The notes under the pieces are model-generated. The model searched no databases, was not told the DNA's origin, and was given only the letters and a program-made list of their open reading frames with translations. Of a stretch of 64,000 bases of DNA, positions 9,462 to 18,850 are shown one piece after another; position 1 is the stretch's first letter, and the number at the start of each line of letters is the position of its first letter. This DNA is from Paenibacillus lutrae (GTDB lineage Bacteria; Bacillota; Bacilli; Paenibacillales; NBRC-103111), in assembly GCF_009757775.1 (NCBI RefSeq), contig NZ_RHLK01000010.1, positions 102,281-166,280 on the forward strand, read 5' to 3'. Both the position numbers and the translations under genes were made by a program.

Positions 9462-10367
9462 ATGATGAATCCTCAAGTGATTCCAAGCCAAATTAGAGTA
9501 AAAACACTTTTCAGGGGTGAAAAAACGCTGCTCCTTCTCAGTCTCACCGGGTTTATTCTGGCAGCCCTTATGGCCCTTTACATCGCTCTGTTCGGAGCGG
9601 AGGTTCTTCCTGAAGGGAATGTAGAGAGTGCATTCTCCTTTAATGCGGCTATTGCCATGTTCGTCCTCTCAGTCGCTGCGATCCTCCCGTTAACGGGATG
9701 GACAGAGCGGAAGCGCAGACGGTTTCGTTTCGTTTTTACAGCGGGCATAGCGTTCTGCTATGGGGCGGAGACCATTCAGCATTTACGCGGGATTAACCCC
9801 CGTTTTACCGAAGCGGGTAACGTATGGGATCGAATAACCGGTATGCTGTTCGGTTTAGATTCCTTGCTCCTTATCGTGCTTACCGTTATGCTGGCAGTGC
9901 CCTTCTGGCGCAAAAGCAAGAGCAAGAGCCGGACGGAGGGAGGACCGCTGCTTGCACTCAGCATCAGGTATGCTTTCCTGTCTGTTTTCTTGGCATATGC
10001 AGGCGGGATATGGATGATTATCGAGGAAAGCCGCTATACAGGAGATTCCGGTAATCTGATTTTCCTGCATGGACTCGGCTTTCATGCCCTCCAGAGCCTG
10101 CCGCTTATCGGCTGGCTGCTGACGAGTGCCGGCAGCAATATCAGGCATGGACGCTTGGTTGTACACACAGGAGGCCTGGCTTGGCTGCTGGCCATCCTTG
10201 CTCTGACATTCCAAACGGCACTAGGCCGGACCGTGCTGGAGCTGACTGCACTCCCGCTGACAGCACTGGCCATGCTGCAAATATGGGGCTGTGCTGCAGT
10301 CTTTGCTGCTGCGGTTCTTTATTCTTCCAGACAAGAATACCCGGCTGCATCCGGCAAGCAAATATAA
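9462..10367 (+). CDS. Multi-pass membrane protein under TetR control
   Basis: A 301-residue integral membrane protein with about eight hydrophobic helices (for example LLLLSLTGFILAALMALYIA near residue 22 and ALSIRYAFLSVFLAYAGGIW near residue 165). It lacks ATP-binding or known transporter signatures I can name. An upstream ATG at 9435 exists, but AAAGGA at 9445 favours ATG 9462. The preceding TetR-type site makes it the probable regulated partner of that repressor, a common arrangement for efflux or stress functions; the function itself is unknown. Confidence 0.75.
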   Translation: MMNPQVIPSQIRVKTLFRGEKTLLLLSLTGFILAALMALYIALFGAEVLPEGNVESAFSFNAAIAMFVLSVAAILPLTGWTERKRRRFRFVFTAGIAFCYGAETIQHLRGINPRFTEAGNVWDRITGMLFGLDSLLLIVLTVMLAVPFWRKSKSKSRTEGGPLLALSIRYAFLSVFLAYAGGIWMIIEESRYTGDSGNLIFLHGLGFHALQSLPLIGWLLTSAGSNIRHGRLVVHTGGLAWLLAILALTFQTALGRTVLELTALPLTALAMLQIWGCAAVFAAAVLYSSRQEYPAASGKQI

Positions 10368-10380
10368 CGAGAATCTGATA

Positions 10381-10423
10381 GACGGTGCTGCTTCCTTCGG
10401 GAGGCGGCGCCGTTTATCTATTT
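10381..10423 (+). terminator. Terminator after the membrane-protein gene
   Basis: A 15-bp stem with GU pairs and a ttcg tetraloop (10381-10395 with 10400-10414) is followed by a T-rich stretch. Confidence 0.8.
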
Positions 10424-10605
10424 TCCACAAAATAAAATGATATTTACGCTAGAAGACCGTTCTTAATGCTGACTATATTGTTATAATAGGGACAATGGAT
10501 GACATCGATGTTCTTCTCGCAGCGGGGCCATGCTTATTCGTAAGCAGGACGTGGAAGGAGAAGGGCTTGAAGCCCGCAATGCCGGGTTATATAAGGAGGC
10601 TTTTT

Positions 10606-13600
10606 GTGATTAACCCTTTACATAGCAATCGTATGATCAGTGAACCGATGTTTCGTTCGGCGGTGAGCGGCTTAGCCCTCGTATCCCCGGATAGCGGGGT
10701 CTGGTTAAGAGTGAATCCCGCACTATGCGCCATGCTTGGATTTACGGAGGCCGAGATAGCGGAACGCACGGAACAAGACCTCTCCTACCTTCAAGACGGA
10801 GAGCTGATCAAGTATGATGAAATTTATAAGCAGCTGATGCAGAACCCCGGCGGGAGTTTTCAAATCGACAAAAGATACAGGCATAAAAACGGCCATCCGG
10901 TCTGGATGTCTGTAGAGGTATCTTTGCTAGGAGATCCTCAGGATGTTCAAACCGCGCCCTTTCTGTATCAGCAAATGACGGATATTACCAGAACGAAGAC
11001 GGCAGAGCAGCGGGTTCAGGAGTTCGAGTATCTGGAGCTCGTTATGTCCACCAGCCTCCAGGATGTCGTTTCGATCAGTACACCCGATGGTACGATTCTC
11101 TATATATCCCCTTCCGTTCAAGCACTGCTCGGGTATTCGCCCGAAGAGATGGTCGGATCTTACCGGGGGAATTTCTATCATGCGGATGATGCGGCACAGA
11201 TGCGTTTGCCCAATAAATTATATTCGGAAAAAGATGTGTTTACGCGGCGTGTAAGACACAAGAATGGTCATTTCATCTGGCTTGAAACCGCATTTCAAGT
11301 TATAAGGGACAGCACAGGTAAAGAGGAAAAAGTTCTTTCTATCGGCCGGAATGTCACGGAAAGAATCAAATACGAGACCCGCATGGCGGAAGCGCAGCGA
11401 ATAGCTAACATTGGATCCTGGGATTGGGACATAGCGGCATCCAAACTTTCTTTTTCGGAAGAAATGAGACGGATCTTCGGTTATCAGATTCCGGCGGAAG
11501 ATGTTAATACCGATTTGTTTAAGAAGTGCATTCATCCCGATGATCTGGAGAAAGTGATTGTCAGTATCGAGGAAGCTGTGCTCAAGGGGAAATCCTACGA
11601 ACTCGAATACCGCATTATTCTGCCGGATTTCTCCATACGGACGATTAACGGTTTCTGGGATGTAAGCCTGAACGATGCCGGTCAGCCCATCCTCGTGGTA
11701 GGTTTGGTGCAGGACGTAACAGAGCGCAGGCAGATGGAAGAACGGCTGAGAGAAAGCGAGAAAAATTATCGGCTGATCTCGGAATACTCCATTGATTTTA
11801 TATCTCGTCATGATTCTGATGAACAGGCTACTTTCCAGTTTGTATCCCCCATATGTCTCACCATGCTCGGGTACGAGCAGGAGGAAATGATCGGAACTGC
11901 GGGACTGGGTTACATTCATCCGCAAGATGTTGACAGAGTGAGGAAGTACCTCGAGGATAATCTGAATGAAGAAGTTGCGAAGACGGTTACGTTCCAATTC
12001 AGGCGTAAGGACGGGACTTATGTCTGGTTTGAAACGACCAGTCGTTATACGTATGATGAGCATGGTCATGTTGAAGCTATTATTGCCATTTCAAGAGATG
12101 TCACCGAACGGAAGCGTTATATCGAGCAAATTGAAAAATTAAGCTATGAGCATGCACTTATTTTAAATTCCGCATCTGAGGGGATCTTTGGTGTTGATCT
12201 TGAAGGGAATGCCATGTTTATTAATCCGGCAGGCGCAGCCATGCTTGGCTATGCGACAGAGGAGCTGATTGGCAGCCTGCTTCTAAGCAAGATTCAGCAA
12301 ACAAAATCGGATGGAACCTATTATAAAGCGGGCCATTCTCCTATCCAGCGTGCGATTTCCCAAGGAATCTCAATCAGTAACCGGGAAGGCGTATTCTGGA
12401 GAAAAGACGGATCGAGCTTTTTGGCTGAATACCAGGCAACGCCTCTTTTCGACAAAGGGGATAGAAAAGGGGTCGTGGTCGTCTTCCACGATGTGACCAA
12501 CGAGAAAGAAATTATACGGGCCAAGGAAGCCGCAGAACAGGCTGACCGGGCCAAATCTGAATTTCTAGCAATTATGAGCCATGAGCTGAGGACACCTATG
12601 AATGGAATCATGGGTATGACCGGTCTGCTGATGGAAACGGATTTGACGGAGGAGCAGCATAGCTATGCCGATATCATTCGGATCAGCAGTGATGCCCTGC
12701 TGCATATTTTGAATGAAATTTTAGATTTCAGCAAAATCGAGGCAGGCAAAATGGATCTCACCCTGAAACCGGTCGATGTCCGGTCTACTATAGAACATGT
12801 GCTGGATTTATTCACAACCAAAGCCAAGGAAAAAAATATCAGTCTGTCTGCAGAAGTATCCGCGGATCTTCCTGTATATGTAGTAACAGATGAATCGAGG
12901 CTGCGCCAGATTCTGATCAATCTGATAAGCAATGCGGTAAAATTTACGGAGAAGGGGAGCATAACCGTAGTTGTAGAGCGAGTGGGGGACCGGAAGCAGG
13001 ATATGCTTCTGCAGTTTGCGGTCAAGGATACGGGAATAGGTGTCCCTGACAATAAGAAGGCGTTGTTATTTCAGTCTTTCTCGCAGCTGCACCCTGCCAT
13101 TAACCGTAAATATGGAGGAACGGGTCTGGGGCTGTCTATCAGCAAAAAAATCGTCGAATTAATGGGCGGTGAAATCGGGATGGAGAGTCAGGAGGGAATT
13201 GGATCGAATTTTCATTTCTTTTTACCCGTACAATCTCCTGGAAGTACTTCTAATCTTAGCTTGGATGAAACTCTGCCCCCTGTATATGCAGAGCAGAGCG
13301 ATAGTGCGATTACTTTTCTTAACCAAGCACCGCTGAACGTTCTGATCGTCGATGATAACCAGGTGAACCGCCAGCTTCTGCATACGATTCTAGCCAAAAT
13401 GGGGCTGGATGCAGATAGTGCTTGCAATGGACTTGAGGCGGTGGAGGCGGTTACTACCGGTTCCTATGATTTGGTATTCATGGATGTCCAAATGCCGGTT
13501 ATGGACGGTTTTGAAGCGGCGGAAGCTATCAATCAGCGGTTAGACGAGGCGAAGCGGCCCGTTATTGTAGCTGTAACCGCTTTTGCCAGAGAAGAAGACA

Positions 13601-13731
13601 GAGCGGCTTGTCTAAACAGAGGGATGCAGGACTTTATCAGCAAACCCGTGCATGTCGCGGAAGTGGAACGTGTGCTGCGGACATGGGTGAATCCTGCACA
13701 GCAGGTAACCAAAGAAAGCGGGCCGGAATAA
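10606..13731 (+). CDS. PAS-domain hybrid sensor histidine kinase/response regulator
   Basis: A 1041-residue signalling protein without obvious membrane helices. The frame extends upstream to 10495, but AAGGAGG at 10593 lies before GTG 10606, the likely start. Four to five PAS/PAC repeats fill about residues 15-630 (recurring FVSPICLTMLGY, RRKDGTYVWFE and DVTERK patterns). The HisKA box is SHELRTPMNG with phospho-acceptor His659. The HATPase domain has LINLISNAVKF, DTGIGVP and GGTGLGLSISK. A C-terminal receiver domain holds Asp960 in MDVQMPVMDG. It is probably a cytoplasmic or redox/ligand sensor working through a phosphorelay; no partner regulator or Hpt gene is adjacent. Confidence 0.92.
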   Translation: MINPLHSNRMISEPMFRSAVSGLALVSPDSGVWLRVNPALCAMLGFTEAEIAERTEQDLSYLQDGELIKYDEIYKQLMQNPGGSFQIDKRYRHKNGHPVWMSVEVSLLGDPQDVQTAPFLYQQMTDITRTKTAEQRVQEFEYLELVMSTSLQDVVSISTPDGTILYISPSVQALLGYSPEEMVGSYRGNFYHADDAAQMRLPNKLYSEKDVFTRRVRHKNGHFIWLETAFQVIRDSTGKEEKVLSIGRNVTERIKYETRMAEAQRIANIGSWDWDIAASKLSFSEEMRRIFGYQIPAEDVNTDLFKKCIHPDDLEKVIVSIEEAVLKGKSYELEYRIILPDFSIRTINGFWDVSLNDAGQPILVVGLVQDVTERRQMEERLRESEKNYRLISEYSIDFISRHDSDEQATFQFVSPICLTMLGYEQEEMIGTAGLGYIHPQDVDRVRKYLEDNLNEEVAKTVTFQFRRKDGTYVWFETTSRYTYDEHGHVEAIIAISRDVTERKRYIEQIEKLSYEHALILNSASEGIFGVDLEGNAMFINPAGAAMLGYATEELIGSLLLSKIQQTKSDGTYYKAGHSPIQRAISQGISISNREGVFWRKDGSSFLAEYQATPLFDKGDRKGVVVVFHDVTNEKEIIRAKEAAEQADRAKSEFLAIMSHELRTPMNGIMGMTGLLMETDLTEEQHSYADIIRISSDALLHILNEILDFSKIEAGKMDLTLKPVDVRSTIEHVLDLFTTKAKEKNISLSAEVSADLPVYVVTDESRLRQILINLISNAVKFTEKGSITVVVERVGDRKQDMLLQFAVKDTGIGVPDNKKALLFQSFSQLHPAINRKYGGTGLGLSISKKIVELMGGEIGMESQEGIGSNFHFFLPVQSPGSTSNLSLDETLPPVYAEQSDSAITFLNQAPLNVLIVDDNQVNRQLLHTILAKMGLDADSACNGLEAVEAVTTGSYDLVFMDVQMPVMDGFEAAEAINQRLDEAKRPVIVAVTAFAREEDRAACLNRGMQDFISKPVHVAEVERVLRTWVNPAQQVTKESGPE

Positions 13732-13778
13732 AATAGCAGCGAGCTGGAAACCTAAAGACGGGTTTCTAAGCGAATGGG

Positions 13779-13810
13779 AACGGGCCTCGGTTAGTGGAGG
13801 CTCGTTTTCA
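13779..13810 (+). terminator. Terminator after the hybrid kinase
   Basis: 10-bp stem AACGGGCCTC/GAGGCTCGTT (one GU pair), loop of 8, then a short T-run. Confidence 0.75.
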
Positions 13811-13870
13811 TTTGCAGGAAAGCCGAAAGTCGGAGAGAGCAGAACTTTTGTCGCGGGATTATTCTGGAGT

Positions 13871-13899
13871 TTGTGAACTGAACGAGGATCGACTATAAT
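13871..13899 (+). promoter_or_regulatory. Sigma-A promoter of yojF-bshB2
   Basis: TTGTGA at 13871-13876, 17-base spacer, perfect TATAAT at 13894-13899, 54 bases before the yojF start. Confidence 0.7.
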
Positions 13900-13953
13900 A
13901 AAATAGATTAGACGCTTACGTTTAGTAATTGTGATACAATTGGAGGAGAGCTT

Positions 13954-14301
13954 ATGCAGCTTATAGATCAGGCCGGAGTTCAGCACATTCTTGATCGGCT
14001 CAAGGGCCAGGACTTATATATTCACCTGGAAATGACGAATGGTGCGTATGCTGCGCATATGGATAAATCGAGGCATACGGCATCTACTTTTATAAAGAAT
14101 GCAGAGATCCGATACAACGAAGGGTCCATTGCGGGAAAAGGCCCTTACCGGGTCGGATTGAAGCTGGAACAGGGCGGCTGGGTCTACTCGGAAGGACTTA
14201 CACACTGGGAAGATTCGGAGACGGAGAGACTCGTTATGGCAGGGCATGACAAAGAAGGCAGACTTGTCGTTGCACTCCAGCTGAGCCGGGAACCATTTTA
14301 A
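13954..14301 (+). CDS. yojF: YojF family protein (DUF1806)
   Basis: A 115-residue small beta-rich protein matching the YojF pattern: it starts MQLIDQAGVQHILDRLKGQ, then DLYIHLEMTNGAYAAH, and ends VVALQLSREPF. Its biochemical role is not established. In Bacillus it is the standing partner of yojG/bshB2, and the same pairing is seen here with a 21-base gap. ATG with TTGGAGGAG upstream and a clear TATAAT promoter. Confidence 0.85.
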   Translation: MQLIDQAGVQHILDRLKGQDLYIHLEMTNGAYAAHMDKSRHTASTFIKNAEIRYNEGSIAGKGPYRVGLKLEQGGWVYSEGLTHWEDSETERLVMAGHDKEGRLVVALQLSREPF

Positions 14302-14322
14302 TAGAAAAGAAGGTGTACGCAC

Positions 14323-14973
14323 ATGGAACGACATATACTTGTAATACTGCCCCACCCCGATGATGAGGCATTCAGCAGCTCGGGTACTTTGGCATCTCAT
14401 ATCCACAAGGGGACGCCCGTAACATACGCTTGCCTGACTCTTGGAGAGATGGGGCGTAATATGGGCAGCCCATTGTTTGCCAACCGGGTTACTCTGCCGA
14501 CGATCCGCCGGGTAGAGCTCGAGGAATCCTGCCGTGCTATAGGCATTGAGGATCTTCGCATGCTGGGCTTTCATGACAAAACCATTGAGTTCGATCAGAC
14601 GCGGTTGACGCAGAAAGTCGAAGAGCTCCTGGAGGAACTAAAACCTTCACTTGTCATCACCTTCTATCCGGGTTACAGCGTACATCCGGACCATGATGCG
14701 ACTGGAGCAGCTGTAATTAGGGCTATCGGGAAGCTGCCCGCGGCGGATCGCCCCGTTATTCACTGCATTGCTTTCTCCAAAGGCTGCGAGAATGAGATCG
14801 GCAAGCCGGATATTATTAATGATGTTAAAGAGTATACGGAGCACAAAATCCGCTCGGTGCAGGCTCATAAATCCCAATTCTCACTCGGTCAGATGGTAAC
14901 CGGCAAATCGGTCGATGATCCTGCAGTGCGTCAGCGGCTGGGGACGGAACAGTTCTGGACTTACCGGATGTAA
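14323..14973 (+). CDS. bshB2: Bacillithiol biosynthesis deacetylase BshB2
   Basis: A 216-residue zinc deacetylase of the LmbE/PIG-L family. It removes the acetyl group from GlcNAc-malate in bacillithiol synthesis (second isoenzyme, formerly YojG) and may also act as a bacillithiol-conjugate amidase. Metal/catalytic motifs are PHPDDEAFSSSG near residue 11 and HPDHDATG near residue 124. It forms an operon with yojF. This thiol is a Bacillota marker and supports the taxonomic reading. Confidence 0.92.
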   Translation: MERHILVILPHPDDEAFSSSGTLASHIHKGTPVTYACLTLGEMGRNMGSPLFANRVTLPTIRRVELEESCRAIGIEDLRMLGFHDKTIEFDQTRLTQKVEELLEELKPSLVITFYPGYSVHPDHDATGAAVIRAIGKLPAADRPVIHCIAFSKGCENEIGKPDIINDVKEYTEHKIRSVQAHKSQFSLGQMVTGKSVDDPAVRQRLGTEQFWTYRM

Positions 14974-15005
14974 AAGGTTGCCGTATAAAGAATATTTGCA
15001 AAGAA

Positions 15006-15036
15006 ACAGTTCTGGCATAGCCCGAGCTGTTTTTTT
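15006..15036 (+). terminator. Terminator after bshB2
   Basis: Stem ACAGTTCTGG/CCCGAGCTGT with one mismatch, loop catag, then six T. Confidence 0.78.
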
Positions 15037-15220
15037 GTATTTTAATATGTCGAGGGAGATGCCTAAATAAAGGAATTGGAAAAAGATCAGCGAATAGTGG
15101 GAGAGGGTCGATTGGCTAAATTACTTTTTCCTGAACTGAAGGGAGAACCTGTGAGAAAATATGTAGAAATAGGGTATAGAAATACCTTGAAATCCATTTT
15201 AGGATTCTCGGTCGTATAAG
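15037..15220. other. Intergenic region, 184 bases
   Basis: A stretch between the bshB2 terminator and the convergent GNAT gene. It holds a short open frame with start-like context, but I see no supported gene. Confidence 0.4.
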
Positions 15221-15637
15221 TCAGCCCAAATCTCGGTTCAACCAGTACATTCCAGGAGCAACGGAACTACGCTGCATAAACCCGAATTTTTTGTAAAATT
15301 CAGCCTTTCCTTGTGCACAACACAGTTGTACGGAGACTATATGATGATTTTTACATTGGAGCAGCAGAGCTTTGAGTACGGAGCTTCCTATTCCTTGCTT
15401 CTGATAACCGGGGTGAACAATGAGATCACAGATAAAGGATTGAAAAACGCCATCTGAAAGAACTCGGCCGAAACCGACTAAATCTTGATGATGATAAGCT
15501 GACACGGTAAACCAACTAGTTGATACCGCTTCATAAATTTTACTCTCACTTAGTTGAATAATTCCGTCCCAACCCGTCGTTTGAAACAATTGATAGAGCT
15601 CGGTTTTATGGGGAAGATGAGGAACGAATGTAATCAT
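15221..15637 (-). CDS. GNAT family N-acetyltransferase
   Basis: A 138-residue acetyltransferase of the small single-domain type. Core motifs are the VGFGRVLSDG strand, the acetyl-CoA loop HPGYQKQGIGSSVL near residue 74, and the C-terminal EFYKKFGF. An upstream GTG (15646) is possible; ATG 15637 is chosen because AGGTG lies 6 bases before it and the family's N-terminus fits. The substrate is unknown. Confidence 0.83.
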   Translation of the reverse strand: MITFVPHLPHKTELYQLFQTTGWDGIIQLSESKIYEAVSTSWFTVSAYHHQDLVGFGRVLSDGVFQSFICDLIVHPGYQKQGIGSSVLKALLLQCKNHHIVSVQLCCAQGKAEFYKKFGFMQRSSVAPGMYWLNRDLG

Positions 15638-15816
15638 AACCAACACCTGCTTCTAAGAAATTTTAATTAGTTAATAATACATATTTGTGTATAAATATTC
15701 AATATCTTCAGAAGGGGGGATTAGTAATCTCAAGTACTAAACCTGTATTTTATTAAAAGTGATTGTATGTCGATATGATTACTAAACGCTGTTCGTGAAG
15801 GTTGGGTGCATATTCT

Positions 15817-16332
15817 ATGCAGTGGAGTAAAATGAAAATGCGGATGGAGTCCCGATTATGTGACTCATTAAAAGGGAGAATTCAGTATAACAGCACTCGT
15901 TATCGGGGTAGTCATGATCAAGTAGGGAGAGCCTGGATAACTTTTGATCATGTAATTCTGCATGATTTTTGTACGACGAAAAGAAGTTATAAGTATAATT
16001 CTTCAGCTAATTCCATACAGAAGGAAAATCATTGTCTTGACTGGAACGATCCTCTTCAACAAAAAGGGTATTATCAAGCTTATAAACTTGCAGATGAAGA
16101 GTTGCGCAGTCAGGGTTATTATAATCAGTATCAATTTTACGATGCTATTGAGGAATTTCTGAATTTGCCAATAAACAGAGCCGTAACTTCTGAGAATGCT
16201 CTGATAAGATCGTTTGCTTATGTAGATAAACGGGTTGGAAAAAGAACTTTGTTAAGCATAAAAGAAGATAAAGATAGGAGGGTCATGAAGTTTCTTACAA
16301 TAAGAAAGAAGGCGGAGGGCATTCATTTTTAA
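15817..16332 (+). CDS. Conserved protein of SF0329-like family
   Basis: A 171-residue soluble protein. The pattern MQWSKMKMRMESRLCDSLKG, then a Tyr-rich YRGSHDQVGRAWITFDHVI, matches from memory a small uncharacterised family named after Shigella SF0329. The C-terminal part has helical stretches (DAIEEFLNLPINRA) and ends in a basic tail. The frame opens at 15802, but ATG 15817 gives the conserved N-terminus; the ribosome site is weak. A/T-rich codon use differs somewhat from neighbours. Function unknown. Confidence 0.65.
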   Translation: MQWSKMKMRMESRLCDSLKGRIQYNSTRYRGSHDQVGRAWITFDHVILHDFCTTKRSYKYNSSANSIQKENHCLDWNDPLQQKGYYQAYKLADEELRSQGYYNQYQFYDAIEEFLNLPINRAVTSENALIRSFAYVDKRVGKRTLLSIKEDKDRRVMKFLTIRKKAEGIHF

Positions 16333-16408
16333 AGCAAAAATTTCGGGGGATCCTTCGCTTGGAACTTTTTCCGATTAGGATAGCGATTGGATTATCATCA
16401 TATTGCTT

Positions 16409-16452
16409 AAGCTTCTCCTCTTCTATAAGAATAGGTGGAAGCTTATTTTATT
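16409..16452 (+). terminator. Terminator-like hairpin
   Basis: AAGCTTCTCC pairs with GGTGGAAGCTT (one bulge), followed by a T-rich tail. It sits 76 bases after the previous stop. Confidence 0.6.
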
Positions 16453-16477
16453 TTTCATTGAAAAGCTAAGAAGATAG

Positions 16478-16506
16478 TTGAAACGCACAGGTAAATGTTG
16501 TATATT
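16478..16506 (+). promoter_or_regulatory. Sigma-A promoter of the regulator-trpBA operon
   Basis: TTGAAA at 16478-16483, 17-base spacer, TATATT at 16501-16506. Confidence 0.7.
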
Positions 16507-16531
16507 CAATTCAAGAACATAAGTGTAACTA

Positions 16532-16547
16532 ATGTACATATGTACAT
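16532..16547. promoter_or_regulatory. Palindromic operator before the SorC-type regulator
   Basis: The perfect 16-bp palindrome ATGTACATATGTACAT lies between the promoter and the ribosome site, a position fit for autoregulation by the SorC-type protein. Confidence 0.6.
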
Positions 16548-16573
16548 ATCTAAATAGGAGGATCGTGAACTGT

Positions 16574-17527
16574 ATGCCAGAAAAGAATCGGGATCGCCTC
16601 CGTTTGTTGGTCAAACTCTGCCAGCTTTATTATGAAGACGGGCTGAATCAATTGGACATTGCCAAGCGTCTGGGGATTTCCAGGCCGCATGTTAGCCGGA
16701 TGTTAACTGCAGCCAAGAATGAAGGCATTGTGCGCATTTCGATTCAAAATCCGTTTTCTGCAGAGCAGGAACTTGAGAAATTAATTATTAAGAAATTCGG
16801 CATCCAGGATGCACTGGTCGTCGATTCATCCGACACTCATGCTTCCCGGCTGCATACTTTACTAGGTCGTGCGAGCGCTCCCTTGTTAGAATCCGTGTTG
16901 AAAGACGGCGATATCGTAGGGGTTATGGCAGGACGGACGATAAGGCATGTTGCCGAGGAATTGGATTATTTCCCAGTGGACGGACTACATTTTGTTCCCC
17001 TGGTAGGGGGTTGGGGGTCCGATGGTGAATCGTGTCATGCGAACTCCAACGCTACAGCGTTCGCCAACAAATTAAAAGCAAAATATTCGATTATTCACGC
17101 ACCCGCAGTGGTAGCCAGTGAGGAAACAGGGCTGCTTTTACGTGAAGAACCGGAGATTGCCAAGGTTCTAAAGCTGGCCCGGAACTGCCGTGTAGCGATT
17201 GTCAGTATTGGTGAAATGAGTGAACAAGCAACCATGGTGACCTCCGGAAGTTTCAGGCCGGATGAAGTCATGGATTTGCAAGAACGAGGCGCGGTTGCCA
17301 ATTTATGCGCTTCCTTTTTGGATCGGGATGGACAGGAAATTTCTTTTCCCGGGAGCAACAGGATGATCGGCATGACAACACGGGAACTTCGCGGTATACC
17401 GGCGGTTATAGGGATCGCAGGCGGTACCGGGAAAATCGAGGCCGTGACAGCAGCTTTACGCGGCAAATGGGTCGATATTCTGGTAACCGATACGGTTGTG
17501 GCGCGCGAGATCGTTTCATCCTCATAG
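16574..17527 (+). CDS. SorC/DeoR-type sugar-binding transcriptional regulator
   Basis: A 317-residue regulator. The frame runs up to 16532, but that start lies in the operator; ATG 16574 has AGGAGG 10 bases upstream. The N-terminal winged helix-turn-helix spans about 18-55 (GLNQLDIAKRLGISRPHVSRML). The remainder is the SorC effector domain with the phosphosugar-isomerase-like GVMAGRTIRHVAEEL near residue 115 and the late GTGKIEAVTAALRG. It is the first gene of a three-gene operon with trpB and trpA, so its ligand may be linked to indole or tryptophan supply rather than the sugar phosphates usual for the family; that is inference. Confidence 0.88.
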   Translation: MPEKNRDRLRLLVKLCQLYYEDGLNQLDIAKRLGISRPHVSRMLTAAKNEGIVRISIQNPFSAEQELEKLIIKKFGIQDALVVDSSDTHASRLHTLLGRASAPLLESVLKDGDIVGVMAGRTIRHVAEELDYFPVDGLHFVPLVGGWGSDGESCHANSNATAFANKLKAKYSIIHAPAVVASEETGLLLREEPEIAKVLKLARNCRVAIVSIGEMSEQATMVTSGSFRPDEVMDLQERGAVANLCASFLDRDGQEISFPGSNRMIGMTTRELRGIPAVIGIAGGTGKIEAVTAALRGKWVDILVTDTVVAREIVSSS

Positions 17528-17557
17528 ATCAAACAATGGAGAAGGAGAGGCGTTTAT

Positions 17558-18850
17558 ATGTCAGACAAGAATGAGGCAGTGCAGTCTATCCCTGCCGCAG
17601 CCCGTACGATGGCAACGGAGAATGGCTACTACGGGGATTACGGCGGTATGTTTATACCCGAAATATTAGTTCCTGCTTTTGAAGAGATCAAGGAGCAGTT
17701 CCAAGCGATTCAGCAGGATGATTCATTCTGGCAGCAATATTGTACGCTGCTGGCAGGTTATTCCGGGCGGCCTACGCCGCTCACTTATGCGGATAGGCTG
17801 ACCGAGTATTTTGGCCGTGCGCAAATTTATATTAAGCGTGAAGATCTCAATCATACGGGAGCCCACAAATTGAATAATGCGCTGGGCCAAGCCCTGCTTG
17901 CCAAGAAGATGGGCAAAACGAGGGTTATTGCAGAGACCGGAGCAGGACAGCACGGGGTGGCTACCGCTACGGCTGCGGCCAAGTTGGGGCTATCGGCGAC
18001 GATTTATATGGGACGCGAGGATATGGAGCGGCAATATGCGAACGTCTTTTGGATGAAAAGATTAGGGGCTGAGGTCGTAGCGGTCGATTACGGTTCTCAG
18101 ACCTTAAAAGATGCGATAAATGAAACGCTGAGAGATTGGGTGTCCAGCTTTGAAACCACTCACTACATTCTGGGAACGGCTTCGGGCGCGCATCCCTTTC
18201 CTGCGATTGTGTCGTATTTTCAGTCCGTGATCGGGATTGAAGCCAGGGAGCAGATCTTGCGTGCGGCTGACCGGCTGCCGGCTCGTGTTTATGCTTGTGT
18301 GGGCGGTGGCTCCAATGCACTAGGCGTCTTCCAGGCCTTCTATACGGATGAAGATGTGACACTAATTGGTGTCGAGGCCGGCGGACAGGGAAAAGAATCC
18401 GGCAGGCACGCTTCACGCATTGCGTATGGAGAAGGAAAGCCGGGCGTAGCTCAAGGCTATAAAACTCTTTTCCTGCAAAATAACGACGGGCAGATGAACG
18501 ATACATTCAGCATCGCGGCCGGTTTGGATTACGTGGGTGTGTCGCCGATATTGGCTGATTTGGCCCAGCGCGGCAGGGTTCAGTTCTCAGCTGCGACTGA
18601 TACTGAGGTGATTGAAGCGCTGAAGATCGTTATGAAAACCGAAGGACTCATTCCTGCGTTGGAATCCACACATGCATTTGCGGGAGCTTTTCAAGACATT
18701 GCCGAATCCTCCAAAACGGATATTATCATGATTAATATGTCTGGACGCGGCGACAAAGATATCTTTAATATAGCGGAGGGATTGAATGATGAGGAATGGA
18801 AAGCCTTTATCCATCGAAAAAACAGACAATTTGAAACTCAGTCTCGCTGA
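17558..18850 (+). CDS. trpB: Tryptophan synthase beta chain (stand-alone pair)
   Basis: A 430-residue PLP enzyme joining indole and serine to tryptophan. PLP-binding Lys104 lies in HTGAHKLNNA. The ETGAGQHGVATATA loop, the GGGSNALG phosphate-binding loop near residue 248 and the C-terminal SGRGDKD are all present, as in TrpB1 enzymes. The N-terminus is about 20 residues longer than usual. Start ATG with GAAGGAGAGG before it. No other trp genes are nearby; it sits between a SorC-type regulator and trpA. Confidence 0.94.
   Translation: MSDKNEAVQSIPAAARTMATENGYYGDYGGMFIPEILVPAFEEIKEQFQAIQQDDSFWQQYCTLLAGYSGRPTPLTYADRLTEYFGRAQIYIKREDLNHTGAHKLNNALGQALLAKKMGKTRVIAETGAGQHGVATATAAAKLGLSATIYMGREDMERQYANVFWMKRLGAEVVAVDYGSQTLKDAINETLRDWVSSFETTHYILGTASGAHPFPAIVSYFQSVIGIEAREQILRAADRLPARVYACVGGGSNALGVFQAFYTDEDVTLIGVEAGGQGKESGRHASRIAYGEGKPGVAQGYKTLFLQNNDGQMNDTFSIAAGLDYVGVSPILADLAQRGRVQFSAATDTEVIEALKIVMKTEGLIPALESTHAFAGAFQDIAESSKTDIIMINMSGRGDKDIFNIAEGLNDEEWKAFIHRKNRQFETQSR

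Noticed and set aside
10495..10605. N-terminal extension of the hybrid kinase from ATG 10495
   Set aside because: AAGGAGG sits directly before GTG 10606, and the upstream residues do not look like a signal or a domain.
11218..12069. 283-codon minus-strand frame inside the hybrid kinase gene
   Set aside because: Shadow of the PAS repeats on the other strand; no recognisable domain.
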